Shown here in pieces: positions 9,201 to 16,516 of a stretch of DNA of 35,144 nt. Numbering within the stretch: the first letter of the stretch is position 1; every line of letters begins with the position of its first letter. The notes under the pieces are model-generated. The model saw only the letters and a list, made by a program, of their open reading frames with translations, did not search any database and was not told the DNA's origin. The position numbers and the translations under genes are program-made. The stretch is from the NCBI GenBank assembly GCA_945900785.1, contig CAMDJM010000049.1, positions 1 to 35,144 on the forward strand, given 5' to 3'. The stretch is from Akkermansia muciniphila. GTDB lineage: Bacteria > Verrucomicrobiota > Verrucomicrobiia > Verrucomicrobiales > V1-33.

Positions 9201-12200
9201 GTCGCTCCTGCTGGCGGTGCCATCACTCACAGTGACGTTGATGGTGGCGAAGCCGCTCAGATTCGCCGCGGGGGTCACCGTCACCATGCGGTTGGCTCCG
9301 CTGCCACTGAAGGTTATGGCCCCAACGGGCACCAAGGTGGGGTTTTCGGAGGTGGCGGTGAGCGTCAGCGCAGCCAGAGCGGTTTCCACATCGCCGATGG
9401 AGAAGGCCAGCGCAGCGCTGGCGTCCTCCAGAATGGCGGCATCCGGGATGCTGGTGATGGTTGGCACATCGTTCATGGGGGTCACGGTGAGGACAAAGCT
9501 GGTGGTGGCGGTCAGGGCACCGTCGCTCACGGTCAGGGTGATGGTCGTGGAGCCAGTTTGATTGGCGGCCAGGACTGGAATCAGAATTTGCGAATTGCCG
9601 CTGATGGTGAAGACAAGGTTGGCAGTGGGCAGGAGCGTGGTGTTGCTGGAGGTGCCGGTGAGGGTCAGTGCGGCGGTGGCGGTCTCGGCATCACTGATGT
9701 TAGGACCCAGCCCCCCAAAGACCTGGTCCTCGGGCACCGTGATGTTTGCAAAGTTGCCGATGACCGGCGCGTCGTTCACGGCGGTGACTGTGAGGGTAAA
9801 GGTGTCGGTGACACTCATGGCGCCGTCGCGCACGGTCACGGAGATGATGGCGGTGCCGTTTTGATTGGCGGCAGGGGTCACGGTCACGGTGCGGCTGGCT
9901 CCACTGCCGCCCAGGACGATGTTCGCATTGGGCACGAGCGTGGTATTGCTGGAGGTGGCAGTTAGGAACAGCAGGGCGGGGTCGGTTTCCAGATCGCCGA
10001 TGGTGAAGGACACCGGGCCGGTCGTGGCATCCTCGTTGATGGTGCGGTTCGTGATGTCGGTGATGGTGGGCGCGTCATTCACCGCGTTGACCCTGACGCT
10101 GAAAGTGTCGCTCGTGCTTGTGACTCCGTCACTGACCGTGAGGGTGATGGCGGCGTCCCCATTCTGATTGGCGGCGGGGGTCACGGTCATGGTGCGGCTG
10201 GCCCCGCTGCCGCCCAGGACAATGTTCGCATTGGGCACGAGCACGGGATTGTTGGAGACCGCCGTGACCGTCAGTGAGGCCGCAGGGGACTCTACATCGC
10301 CGATCGTGAATGGCAGCGTGCCGGTGGAGGTGTCCTCGTCAATGGATTGACTGAAGAGGGGGCTAAGGGTCGGCGCGTCGTTCACGGAGAGGACCGTGAC
10401 GAGGAAGGTGTCGGTGGCGGTCAAGGCCCCATCGCTCACGGTCACGGTGACGGTGGCCGTGCCGCTCTGGTTGGCGGCAGGGAGCACTCTCAGGATGCGG
10501 GTGGGGCTGGGCGGGGGGTCGAAGGTAATATTCGCATCCGGCAGGAGCGTGGGGTTGCTGGAGATGGCGGTGACGGTCAGCGCGGCGGGGTCGGTTTCCA
10601 TATCGCCGACGGTGAAGACCACCGGGGCGCCCTGCAGGTCCTCGTTGATGGTGCGGTTAGGGATGTCGCTGATGGTCGGGGCGATGTTCGCCGCCGTGAC
10701 GGTGAGGAAGAAGGATCTGGTAGTGGTGAAGGTGCCATCGCCCACGCTCAGGGTGATAGCGGCATTGCCGTTCTGGTTGAAGGCGGGAGCCACGCTCACG
10801 GTGCGGCTGGCACCGCTGCCGCCGAGGGTGATGTTCGCGTTGGGCACGAGGTTGGGGTTGTTGGAGGTCACGGCCACGGTCAGCGCGGTCGCGGGGGATT
10901 CGGCATCGCTGATCGTGAAGGGCAGCGCGCCGGTGTTCCCGTTTTGGGGGATGGTGAGGTTCGTGATGGCCGTGATGGCCGGGGCATCATTTACGGCGTT
11001 GACCGTGAGGAGGAAGGAGTCGCTCGCGCTGAAGGTGCCGTCGCTCACGGTGACGGTGATGGTGGTGGTGCCACTCTGATTGGCGGCGGGGGTCACCGTC
11101 AAGTCACGGACCGCACTGATGCCGGTGAATTCAATGTTCGCGTTGGGCAGAAGCGTGGTGTTGCTGGAGGAGGCGGTAAGAATCAGTGATTCTGCGTTGG
11201 TTTCCGCATCCCCGATGAGGAAGTTCAGCACCCGGATGGGGATGTCCTCGTCGGTGGTGTGGTCCGCGATGTCGGTGATGGTCGGCGCGTCGTTCACGGC
11301 GGTGACCGTGAGGGTGAAGGTGTCGCCCGCGTTGGCAGTGCCGTCGCTCACGGTCACGGTGATGGTGGCAGTGCCGCTCCGATTCGCCGGAGGCGTCACG
11401 GTCACGGTGCGGCTGGTTCCACTGCCGCCAAAGACGATGTTCGCAATGGGCACCAGGAAGTCGTTGCTGGAAGTTCCGGTGAGGATGAGCGAGGCGGGCG
11501 GAGTTTCCACATCGCCGATGGTGAAGGCCAAGGCGCCGGTATTGGCGTCCTCGTTGATGGTGCGGTTGGTGACGTCGGTGATGGTCGGCAGGTCGTTCAC
11601 GGAATTGACGGTGACGATAAACGCCTGGGTTTCCCCGGAGGTGCTGTCGGTGAAGGTGATCGTGGCGGTGCCGTTCTGGTTGGCGGTGGGGGTCACGGTC
11701 ACGGTGCGTTTGGCACCGGAACCGCCGATGACGATGGCCGCATTCGGAACGAGCGTGGGGTTGCTGGAGGTGGCGCTGAGCGGGCCGGGCAGGCCTACCG
11801 TGAAAGCAAGCGGGCCGGGTGCTGTGTCTTCATCCGCCGTGAGAGGGGTGATGGGGCCGATCTGCGCCTCATACGCGCCAATGTCCCGCAAACCGAGGAT
11901 GGGAAAGCCGCGCTGGTCGGCGGTGGCAGTGCTGCCGGGGGCGGCGTTGCGGGCGGGGCTGCCGGGGAGCAGGGCCATGGTCTGCGTGGGACCGCCGCCA
12001 TTGCCGAGGGGAGCAAGCAGAGGCGGGGGGCCGATGATGTTGGCCCCCAGAGGGATGTAGCCGGGATTGATGTCCAGATTACCAGGGCTGTTGGCGTCCG
12101 GATTCCCGCTGATGATGCAGTCTCGCACGGTCACGGAACCCACGGGGAAGCCGCGCACGCCGCCCACGCCGTTGCCGCCGGCGGTGGTCACGGCATTGCC

Positions 12201-13109
12201 GCTGATGGTGCAGTGGGTGAGGCTGAGGGGTCCGCCTGACGGGGCGTTGATGGCTCCCGCCTCGCTGCCTGCGGTGTTGTTCGCGAAGGTGCTGGCGGTG
12301 AGGGTGAGAAGTTGCAGGCTCCCGTGCTGGATGGCCCCGCCGGCGGGGGCGGTATTGCCGGACAGGGTGCAGCGCTCGATAGTGAGCACGCCGGGTTCGG
12401 CATTGCAGATGGCTCCGCCCGCAGCGGGGCTGGAGCAATCGCTGAGGGTGCACTCACGGAGGGTAAGGGTGCCCTGGGTGAGGATGGATCCGCCGCAGTT
12501 GGGCGGGGCCCCGCTGCCCACGCCATTGCCACCGATCAATTTCAGCCGCTGGAAGGTGGCTATGGTGCCGGGATCAATCCGGAAATGCCGGTTGGTGCCG
12601 GGACCGCCGTCGATGGTCACGCCAGTAGGCCGGTCGCTGGGGTCGAGGGTGTCGCCGGCGGGGTCGGTGATCACGATCTCGCTGCCCTGGACGATGGGGG
12701 CCAGGCCAGGGGCAAAGGTTACGGTGCTGGCACCGGGGTTGATGGCGGCGTTGGCGAGGGCCTGCCGGAGGGAGCCAGGGCCGGAGTCCGCCGTGGTGGT
12801 GACCATGACCGGCAGGTTTTCGGCCCCCACCTGGCCGATGTAGCCATGGATCAGGGTGACGGCGGGGGCGGGTGCGGAGGAGAAGCCGCCCAAGAGGCCG
12901 CCGCCCATGCTGGCGTCCATGGTGAAGGTGCCCCCGGTAGTCGGTGGTCCAGCGGAGTCGAACGTCTCCGCATCCATCGTGAACGAGCCGCCCGTCCGGG
13001 GGGCGGCGTGCGCCCCGGCGGGAAGCAGGAGCCACAGCATGGCCATGGCGAGGCCCCGCACTCCCGCTTGGCAGGTCATTCTTTTTCCACGGGGCCCGGG
13101 GTCTTTCAT
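6270..13109 (-). CDS. Giant exported beta-helix / cadherin-like repeat protein
   Basis: A 2279-residue protein with a signal peptide (core LAMAMLWLLLPAGAHA, cleavage near residue 35). Three parallel-beta-helix modules, each opening with VTTTxDxGPGSLRQ and closing with DQRGFPxxGxxDIGAYEA, lie at about residues 95-415, 1425-1755 and 1855-2165. Between the first two are eight Ig/cadherin-like repeats of about 101 residues (NDAPTITDI..NRTINEDA..VTVSDG), plus degenerate copies at both ends. The C-terminus has a DFDGDGASNLHE calcium-loop-like motif, a YTLQRSDTL..W domain and the end FYRLEVR. It resembles surface or secreted 'choice-of-anchor Q' and tandem cadherin-like adhesins. Its start overlaps the stop of the RCC1/S74 gene by four bases (ATGA), so the two are translationally coupled. 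It is the last gene of the run. A second start 10 codons in is possible. Confidence 0.88.
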   Translation of the reverse strand: MKDPGPRGKRMTCQAGVRGLAMAMLWLLLPAGAHAAPRTGGSFTMDAETFDSAGPPTTGGTFTMDASMGGGLLGGFSSAPAPAVTLIHGYIGQVGAENLPVMVTTTADSGPGSLRQALANAAINPGASTVTFAPGLAPIVQGSEIVITDPAGDTLDPSDRPTGVTIDGGPGTNRHFRIDPGTIATFQRLKLIGGNGVGSGAPPNCGGSILTQGTLTLRECTLSDCSSPAAGGAICNAEPGVLTIERCTLSGNTAPAGGAIQHGSLQLLTLTASTFANNTAGSEAGAINAPSGGPLSLTHCTISGNAVTTAGGNGVGGVRGFPVGSVTVRDCIISGNPDANSPGNLDINPGYIPLGANIIGPPPLLAPLGNGGGPTQTMALLPGSPARNAAPGSTATADQRGFPILGLRDIGAYEAQIGPITPLTADEDTAPGPLAFTVGLPGPLSATSSNPTLVPNAAIVIGGSGAKRTVTVTPTANQNGTATITFTDSTSGETQAFIVTVNSVNDLPTITDVTNRTINEDANTGALAFTIGDVETPPASLILTGTSSNDFLVPIANIVFGGSGTSRTVTVTPPANRSGTATITVTVSDGTANAGDTFTLTVTAVNDAPTITDIADHTTDEDIPIRVLNFLIGDAETNAESLILTASSSNTTLLPNANIEFTGISAVRDLTVTPAANQSGTTTITVTVSDGTFSASDSFLLTVNAVNDAPAITAITNLTIPQNGNTGALPFTISDAESPATALTVAVTSNNPNLVPNANITLGGSGASRTVSVAPAFNQNGNAAITLSVGDGTFTTTRSFFLTVTAANIAPTISDIPNRTINEDLQGAPVVFTVGDMETDPAALTVTAISSNPTLLPDANITFDPPPSPTRILRVLPAANQSGTATVTVTVSDGALTATDTFLVTVLSVNDAPTLSPLFSQSIDEDTSTGTLPFTIGDVESPAASLTVTAVSNNPVLVPNANIVLGGSGASRTMTVTPAANQNGDAAITLTVSDGVTSTSDTFSVRVNAVNDAPTITDITNRTINEDATTGPVSFTIGDLETDPALLFLTATSSNTTLVPNANIVLGGSGASRTVTVTPAANQNGTAIISVTVRDGAMSVTDTFTLTVTAVNDAPVIGNFANITVPEDQVFGGLGPNISDAETATAALTLTGTSSNTTLLPTANLVFTISGNSQILIPVLAANQTGSTTITLTVSDGALTATTSFVLTVTPMNDVPTITSIPDAAILEDASAALAFSIGDVETALAALTLTATSENPTLVPVGAITFSGSGANRMVTVTPAANLSGFATINVTVSDGTASRSDSFNLTVTSVNDAPSFTKGPDIVKPYFASSPPVANWATNMSSGPADEAGQFLSFTVTNNNNALFATQPAIFSNGTLTFTPFQFTSGSAVVTVRINDGGGTANGGVEQSAPQTFTITIPEPSFVVTTTADAGPGSLRQVLQDAGAKSGLDTVTFAPGLAGPITLNSQIFIFDPALVIDAATLPAGMTVTANSASRHFNVSGNVTMEGLKLIQGSFSGNGGSIVTQGTLTLKNCSFSANNATGGFGGAIYNGFNQSGSLHATDCTFSGNSAGFGGAIYNSSTSSLNATRCTFSGNSAGRGGACITDGTDTFTRCTFSGNTSTLGGGGIYQSAGSLSVIHCTLSENTFRGIEHQGTVTITNSIVAGNIDRDVRRLGSATATTTGVNLIGTLTSSSLTAGPTVLVGVPLLAPLGNFGGLTQTQALLSSSLAREAATPGSSTADQRGFPIAGLPDIGAYEAQIGLFNPLNALTTAANTPVTSPPFNVGQIGTLVVTSSNPTLVPAASVVITGSGGTRSVTITPAPGQSGSATVTLTDSVTGETQAISFTVNAAALVVTTTNDSGPGSLRQVLADAASAPGASTITFAPGLGPIVLASEIVITDPAGVTLDAGDRLTGVTIDGGPGTNRHFRIDPGTTATFQRLKLTGGNGVGGGAPPNYGGSIHTQGTLSLRECTLSGNTSSNAAGAIYNQDGTLTVERCTFHSNTAGSGGGILHESQQTMTVTASTFTNNIGRFEGGAITVGNFRPATLIHCTIAGNAVTNPGGAGAGGVRGGTPGTHLIVRDCIISGNTDANTTPGIPNLTPAPGSTTEGTNVIGPAALLAPLGDYGGPTLTMALRPGSPARNAATTSTATSDQRGFPMAGIADIGAYEAGNNLTTLLNARIWETSDDFDGDGASNLHEHITGTQLDNPNSIFRLVFDGFSITFPTVTGRTYTLQRSDTLAPGSWVNAGFSTVGDGQPRSFDPAFIIAGVSKRFYRLEVR
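9160..11620 (-). repeat. Tandem array of about 303-base repeats in the giant gene
   Basis: Eight direct repeats encode the Ig/cadherin-like domains. Their start is marked on the plus strand by variants of GCGTCGTTCACGG near 9168, 9462, 9769, 10071, 10375, 10681, 10984, 11286 and 11589, a spacing of about 303 bases. Some neighbouring copies are nearly identical over about 90 bases, for example 9868-9960 and 10168-10260. Such an array could change copy number by recombination. Confidence 0.85.
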
Positions 13110-14906
13110 GGCCGCGTCCGGATGAGTTGTTCCATGGCCGCGAGACGCTGTTTCATGGATTCCAGCTCCTGCTTGCTGGCCTCCATCGCCTTGTCCTGCT
13201 CCTTCACTTTTCCGTGCAGCTCCTTCACGGCAGCCAGGGCGGTGATCATCGCCGGATAGGTGTCCACCTGGAGGATTTCACTGCCGTCCGGGCCGCGTTC
13301 TCCGCTGGATTTTACAGCATCCGGAAAAGCCTCACGGAATTCCTGGGCGATGACGTTGTAATAGGGCACGTCCTCAATCCGGGGATGCGCGGCGAGGTAT
13401 TCCGGCGTGTAGCGGAAGGTGACGGGCCGCACCCGCTCCAGCGTTTCCAGGGCAGCGGTCACGGACTGGATGTCGGTCTTGATGCGCCGGTCTGAATTCG
13501 CCGCCCAGTTGCCCGCCGTCGTCTTGCTGGCTTGTCCTTCCACTTCCAACGGGTTGATTGCCGCAGCACGGCCAATGCCTACGCTCCCTTGGAACGTATT
13601 GTCCGCGTCCAGCCGGGCGAGGGCCGCGGGGACGGTGCTGGCGCGCACGGCGAGGGTGTGACCGCTCTGAGCGGAGATGGAGACCACACTGCCCAAACCG
13701 GATGGCACCGCCGTCCTGCCGCCAGCGGAACTGCCCCATGCCACTACCGTGCCATCGCTTTTCACGGCCACACTGTGCGAGTATCCGCCATCCACATCCA
13801 CTACGCCGTTCAAGGTGATGGGCACGGTGCTCTGTCCGCCGAGATTCCAGCCCCAGGCCACCACAGTGCCGTCTGACTTCAAGGCCAGGCTGTGAAAGGC
13901 CCCGGCGGCCACTGCTTTCACTCCGCTGAGTCCGCCAGGAACAGTCGCCTGGCCGGAGTCGTTGCGGCCCCAGGCCACCACCGCGCCATCGCTTCTCAGC
14001 GCGAGGCAATGATCATTTCCTGCCGCCACCGCCGTGACGCCAGTGGCGGTGCCAGGCACCGTGGTCTGTCCGAAAGTATTGTCGCCCCAGACCACGACGG
14101 AGCCATTGCTTTTCCGGGCAATGCTATGGTGATCTCCTGCCGCCACCTGGGTGACGCCCGTGGCCGTGCCTGGCACCGTGGTCTGTCCGAGATTGTTGAG
14201 CCCCCAGGCGGCCACGGAACCGTCGCTCCGCACCGCCAGGGCGTGGGCCGAACCGGCCGCGATCCACCGGGTGCCGGTCAGGCCTGCCGGCATCGTGGCC
14301 TGGCCGCTGGTGTTGTTGCCCCAGACTGCCAGCGAGCCGTCACTGCGCCGCACCACGCTGAAGCCATCGCCTGCTGCGGCCTGTACGATTTCGGTTAGTC
14401 CGGGTGGCACGCTGGTGCCCCCGGCGGAGTTATCGCCCCATGCCGCCACCCATTCCGCCGGGGTCGCATACACGGACGAAAGCGCCACGCTGGCCGCATT
14501 CATCGCGTAGCCCGTGGCCCCGATCCGCTGGTCCGGTGCCATCTGCTGGAAGCCCGAACCATTGCTGAACCAGACCCGCAGCCGCACATCGCTGCGGGTA
14601 AAAACAGACGCGGGCACCGCCGTCATGCCGGCCACGGAGGCATCCCCCAGCAGGACTGAGTAAAGCCCTTTGACCACCGGGAGCGAAACGGAAGCGACAG
14701 GCTGGCTGCCCGCCGTGCTGGTGCCGTCATTGCTCCACAGGGTGGTGCTTCCCGTGGCATTCACTAGAGCGAACTTGAAGAGCCCTGTGCCATCAAAGTT
14801 CACGCCGGAGACCGCGACGCGGCCCTGGTAGTTGAGCAGCGGCGGCACCTGGGCGGCGAGGGGGGCCGGCGAAGGCGAGAAAGAGCAGCAGGTGGAATCG
14901 TTTCAT
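13106..14906 (-). CDS. RCC1-repeat surface protein with S74 chaperone C-terminus; signal peptide out of frame
   Basis: The main frame runs from 14848 (GTG) and gives 580 residues. It holds an NYQGRV-type N-terminal domain (1-120), seven RCC1-like blades of about 39 residues (AWGxN at 136, 175, 214, 254, 293, 332, 370), and a peptidase-S74-type intramolecular chaperone domain (about 450-545, SDRRIK with Ser452 and Lys457, then NVIAQEFREAFPDAV). A coiled-coil tail ends it. The GTG start leaves no signal peptide. Just upstream an ATG at 14906 opens MKRFHLLLFLAFAGP in another frame. Removing one base from the six-C run (plus-strand G run 14860-14865) joins them as AGPLAAQVPPLLNYQGRV, a perfect signal peptide and cleavage site. 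The real gene is therefore taken as 13106-14906 with a one-base frame break. The stop overlaps the start of the giant gene by four bases. Confidence 0.82.
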
Positions 14907-15000
14907 TTTGATGCAGGAACTGGTGGTAGGGTCTGGGGCAGCCGCCCGCCGCAGCGGACCGGACGGTGCTCAGGGATCGTCATTTTGTCAGGAGACTGTT

Positions 15001-15040
15001 TCCCGGCAGGTGCAGGCTGCGTGCCGTGCGCCTGCCGGGA
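15001..15040 (-). terminator. Strong GC hairpin in the gap between giant gene and RCC1/S74 gene
   Basis: TCCCGGCAGGTGCA (15001-15014) pairs with TGCGCCTGCCGGGA (15027-15040), 14 base pairs with a single T:G mismatch and a 12-base loop. It starts 13 bases after the stop of the upstream minus-strand gene. There is no following T-run on the minus strand, so it may be a partial terminator, an RNA-stability stem or a processing site. The rest of 14907-15052 shows nothing else I can support. Confidence 0.4.
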
Positions 15041-15052
15041 CCGGAGTGGCGG

Positions 15053-16516
15053 TCAGTTGCCGGAGTGGCTGTAGGTGCGCATGAAGATGCGGATGTCGCT
15101 CACCGTCCGGGCAAACCGGTTCAGACCTTCCTGCTCGTTGTTCAGCAGGGTGTAGGCTGGGATGATGATTTTCCACTGGCTGTTCCAGGCGCTGCGGCCC
15201 ACGAGGCGCCGGCTGGTGAACTCGGTGGGCAAATCGCCGAGCAGTGTCTTGGGATCTCCCACGGCCCGGAAGGCCTGGTGTTTCCGCAGGATCCAGGGCT
15301 TTCCGCTCAGGGTCCCGGTCGCGTTGAAGAACTGGGACGTGTTGAACGCGCTCGCGCCGAGGTTGAAGGGCAGCGGAAGCGCCTGGTCCTCCACGTCCCA
15401 ACTGCGCACCACGCTCTCGTCGCCCAGCGGAGGCGCCAACAGATAGTCCGTCCCCACCGGGATGACGTAAACATAAGGCGTGGCGCTCAGGGCATCGGGA
15501 TCCGCCAAGGCAGGCAAGCCGGCATTGGGGTCCCCGCTGGTGTATTCATCAATCCCGACATACCCTGGCAGGGCGACTCCGAAGCTCTGGATCTTGGTGG
15601 AGAAGTTCGACGCAGAGAAGGCATGATCCCCAGCCGCCAGGGGCAGGCCGAAGAAGTTCAAGCCGTGCTGGATGGTCGTCGAAAACGGGATGATGATTCC
15701 GGGCACTGGCGTGCCGTTGCTCTTCTTCAGATTCCGGCACCAGGTGGCCGCGTCGGGATCGGCCAGCAGATTAGCTTTGAAATGCTGCTCCAGCGTCTGC
15801 TGCCAGGCCTCGTCATCAGCCGTCTGATTGCGATCATCCAGGATGCGGAAGAGTTCCCCGCGCAGGCTGAAGAGCGTGCTGTAGATGTCCGGGTTGTTGA
15901 TGCCCAGGCGGCCTTCGGCGACCTGATACTCTGCGGTGAGTTTGGCCATGACGCCGGCCAGACCGGCATCCCCCAGGGTGCTGACGGTGTTGAGCACGTT
16001 CCCCTCGCGGATGTCCCCCAGGGAGCGGGAGGCGACAATGCGGGAGATGAGCGCCTTGCCTTCCGTGCTGCCCAGCAGGCCGGTTTCATAGTCATAGGCC
16101 TTCGCGGCCATGTAGGTATAGCGGCTGGAGAGGTCGAAGAGCGAGCGATATTGCTCCAGCGACTCATTACGGAAGACGCGGAAGGTCACGTCCTTCGTCC
16201 GGTAACCCTGGACGACGGCGGCGGCGCGCTTGCGGAAGGTCTCGCGTTCCTCCAGCACCCGCAGGCTGCGGGCCAGCACATTGCGCACCCGCTCGTTGGC
16301 TGCCTGATAGGCTGCCAGGGGATGCGCGAGGGCGTATTCCTGAGTGGAAAGATCGCGGAAGAGCTGTTCGAACTCATATGCCTGCTGCCGTTTCTTCCAG
16401 ACCGAAACCAATCGCAGCCAGCCTGCCCTCCAGGGCCATTTCCTCGCCTGATATGGCGATATCCAGGAAACTGGCGGCGTTGTTCGCAACCACCGAGGCC
16501 GCTCCAGCCAAAGCAA
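15053..16516 (-). CDS. C-terminal part of the giant exported protein, in a shifted frame
   Basis: This 487-residue frame has a nominal ATG at 16516. Its first 45 or so residues are a Trp/Arg-rich shadow of the 2305-residue gene. From RQQAYEFEQLFRDLS on it looks genuine: a helical region (about 50-215), then a mixed region with GLNFFGLPLAAGDHAFSASNFSTKIQSFGVALPGY, and the end WKIIIPAYTLLNNEQEGLNRFARTVSDIRIFMRTYSHSGN. There is no signal peptide and no catalytic motif I recognise. It is best read as the last about 440 residues of the preceding gene, displaced by one extra base in the overlap 16374-16516. Joined, the protein would be 2745 residues. The function is unknown. Confidence 0.75.
   Translation of the reverse strand: MLWLERPRWLRTTPPVSWISPYQARKWPWRAGWLRLVSVWKKRQQAYEFEQLFRDLSTQEYALAHPLAAYQAANERVRNVLARSLRVLEERETFRKRAAAVVQGYRTKDVTFRVFRNESLEQYRSLFDLSSRYTYMAAKAYDYETGLLGSTEGKALISRIVASRSLGDIREGNVLNTVSTLGDAGLAGVMAKLTAEYQVAEGRLGINNPDIYSTLFSLRGELFRILDDRNQTADDEAWQQTLEQHFKANLLADPDAATWCRNLKKSNGTPVPGIIIPFSTTIQHGLNFFGLPLAAGDHAFSASNFSTKIQSFGVALPGYVGIDEYTSGDPNAGLPALADPDALSATPYVYVIPVGTDYLLAPPLGDESVVRSWDVEDQALPLPFNLGASAFNTSQFFNATGTLSGKPWILRKHQAFRAVGDPKTLLGDLPTEFTSRRLVGRSAWNSQWKIIIPAYTLLNNEQEGLNRFARTVSDIRIFMRTYSHSGN

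Noticed and set aside
9160-11620. Regular 303-base repeats as a mobile or noncoding satellite
   Set aside because: Every unit encodes the same Ig/cadherin-like domain in frame, so this is a protein repeat array.
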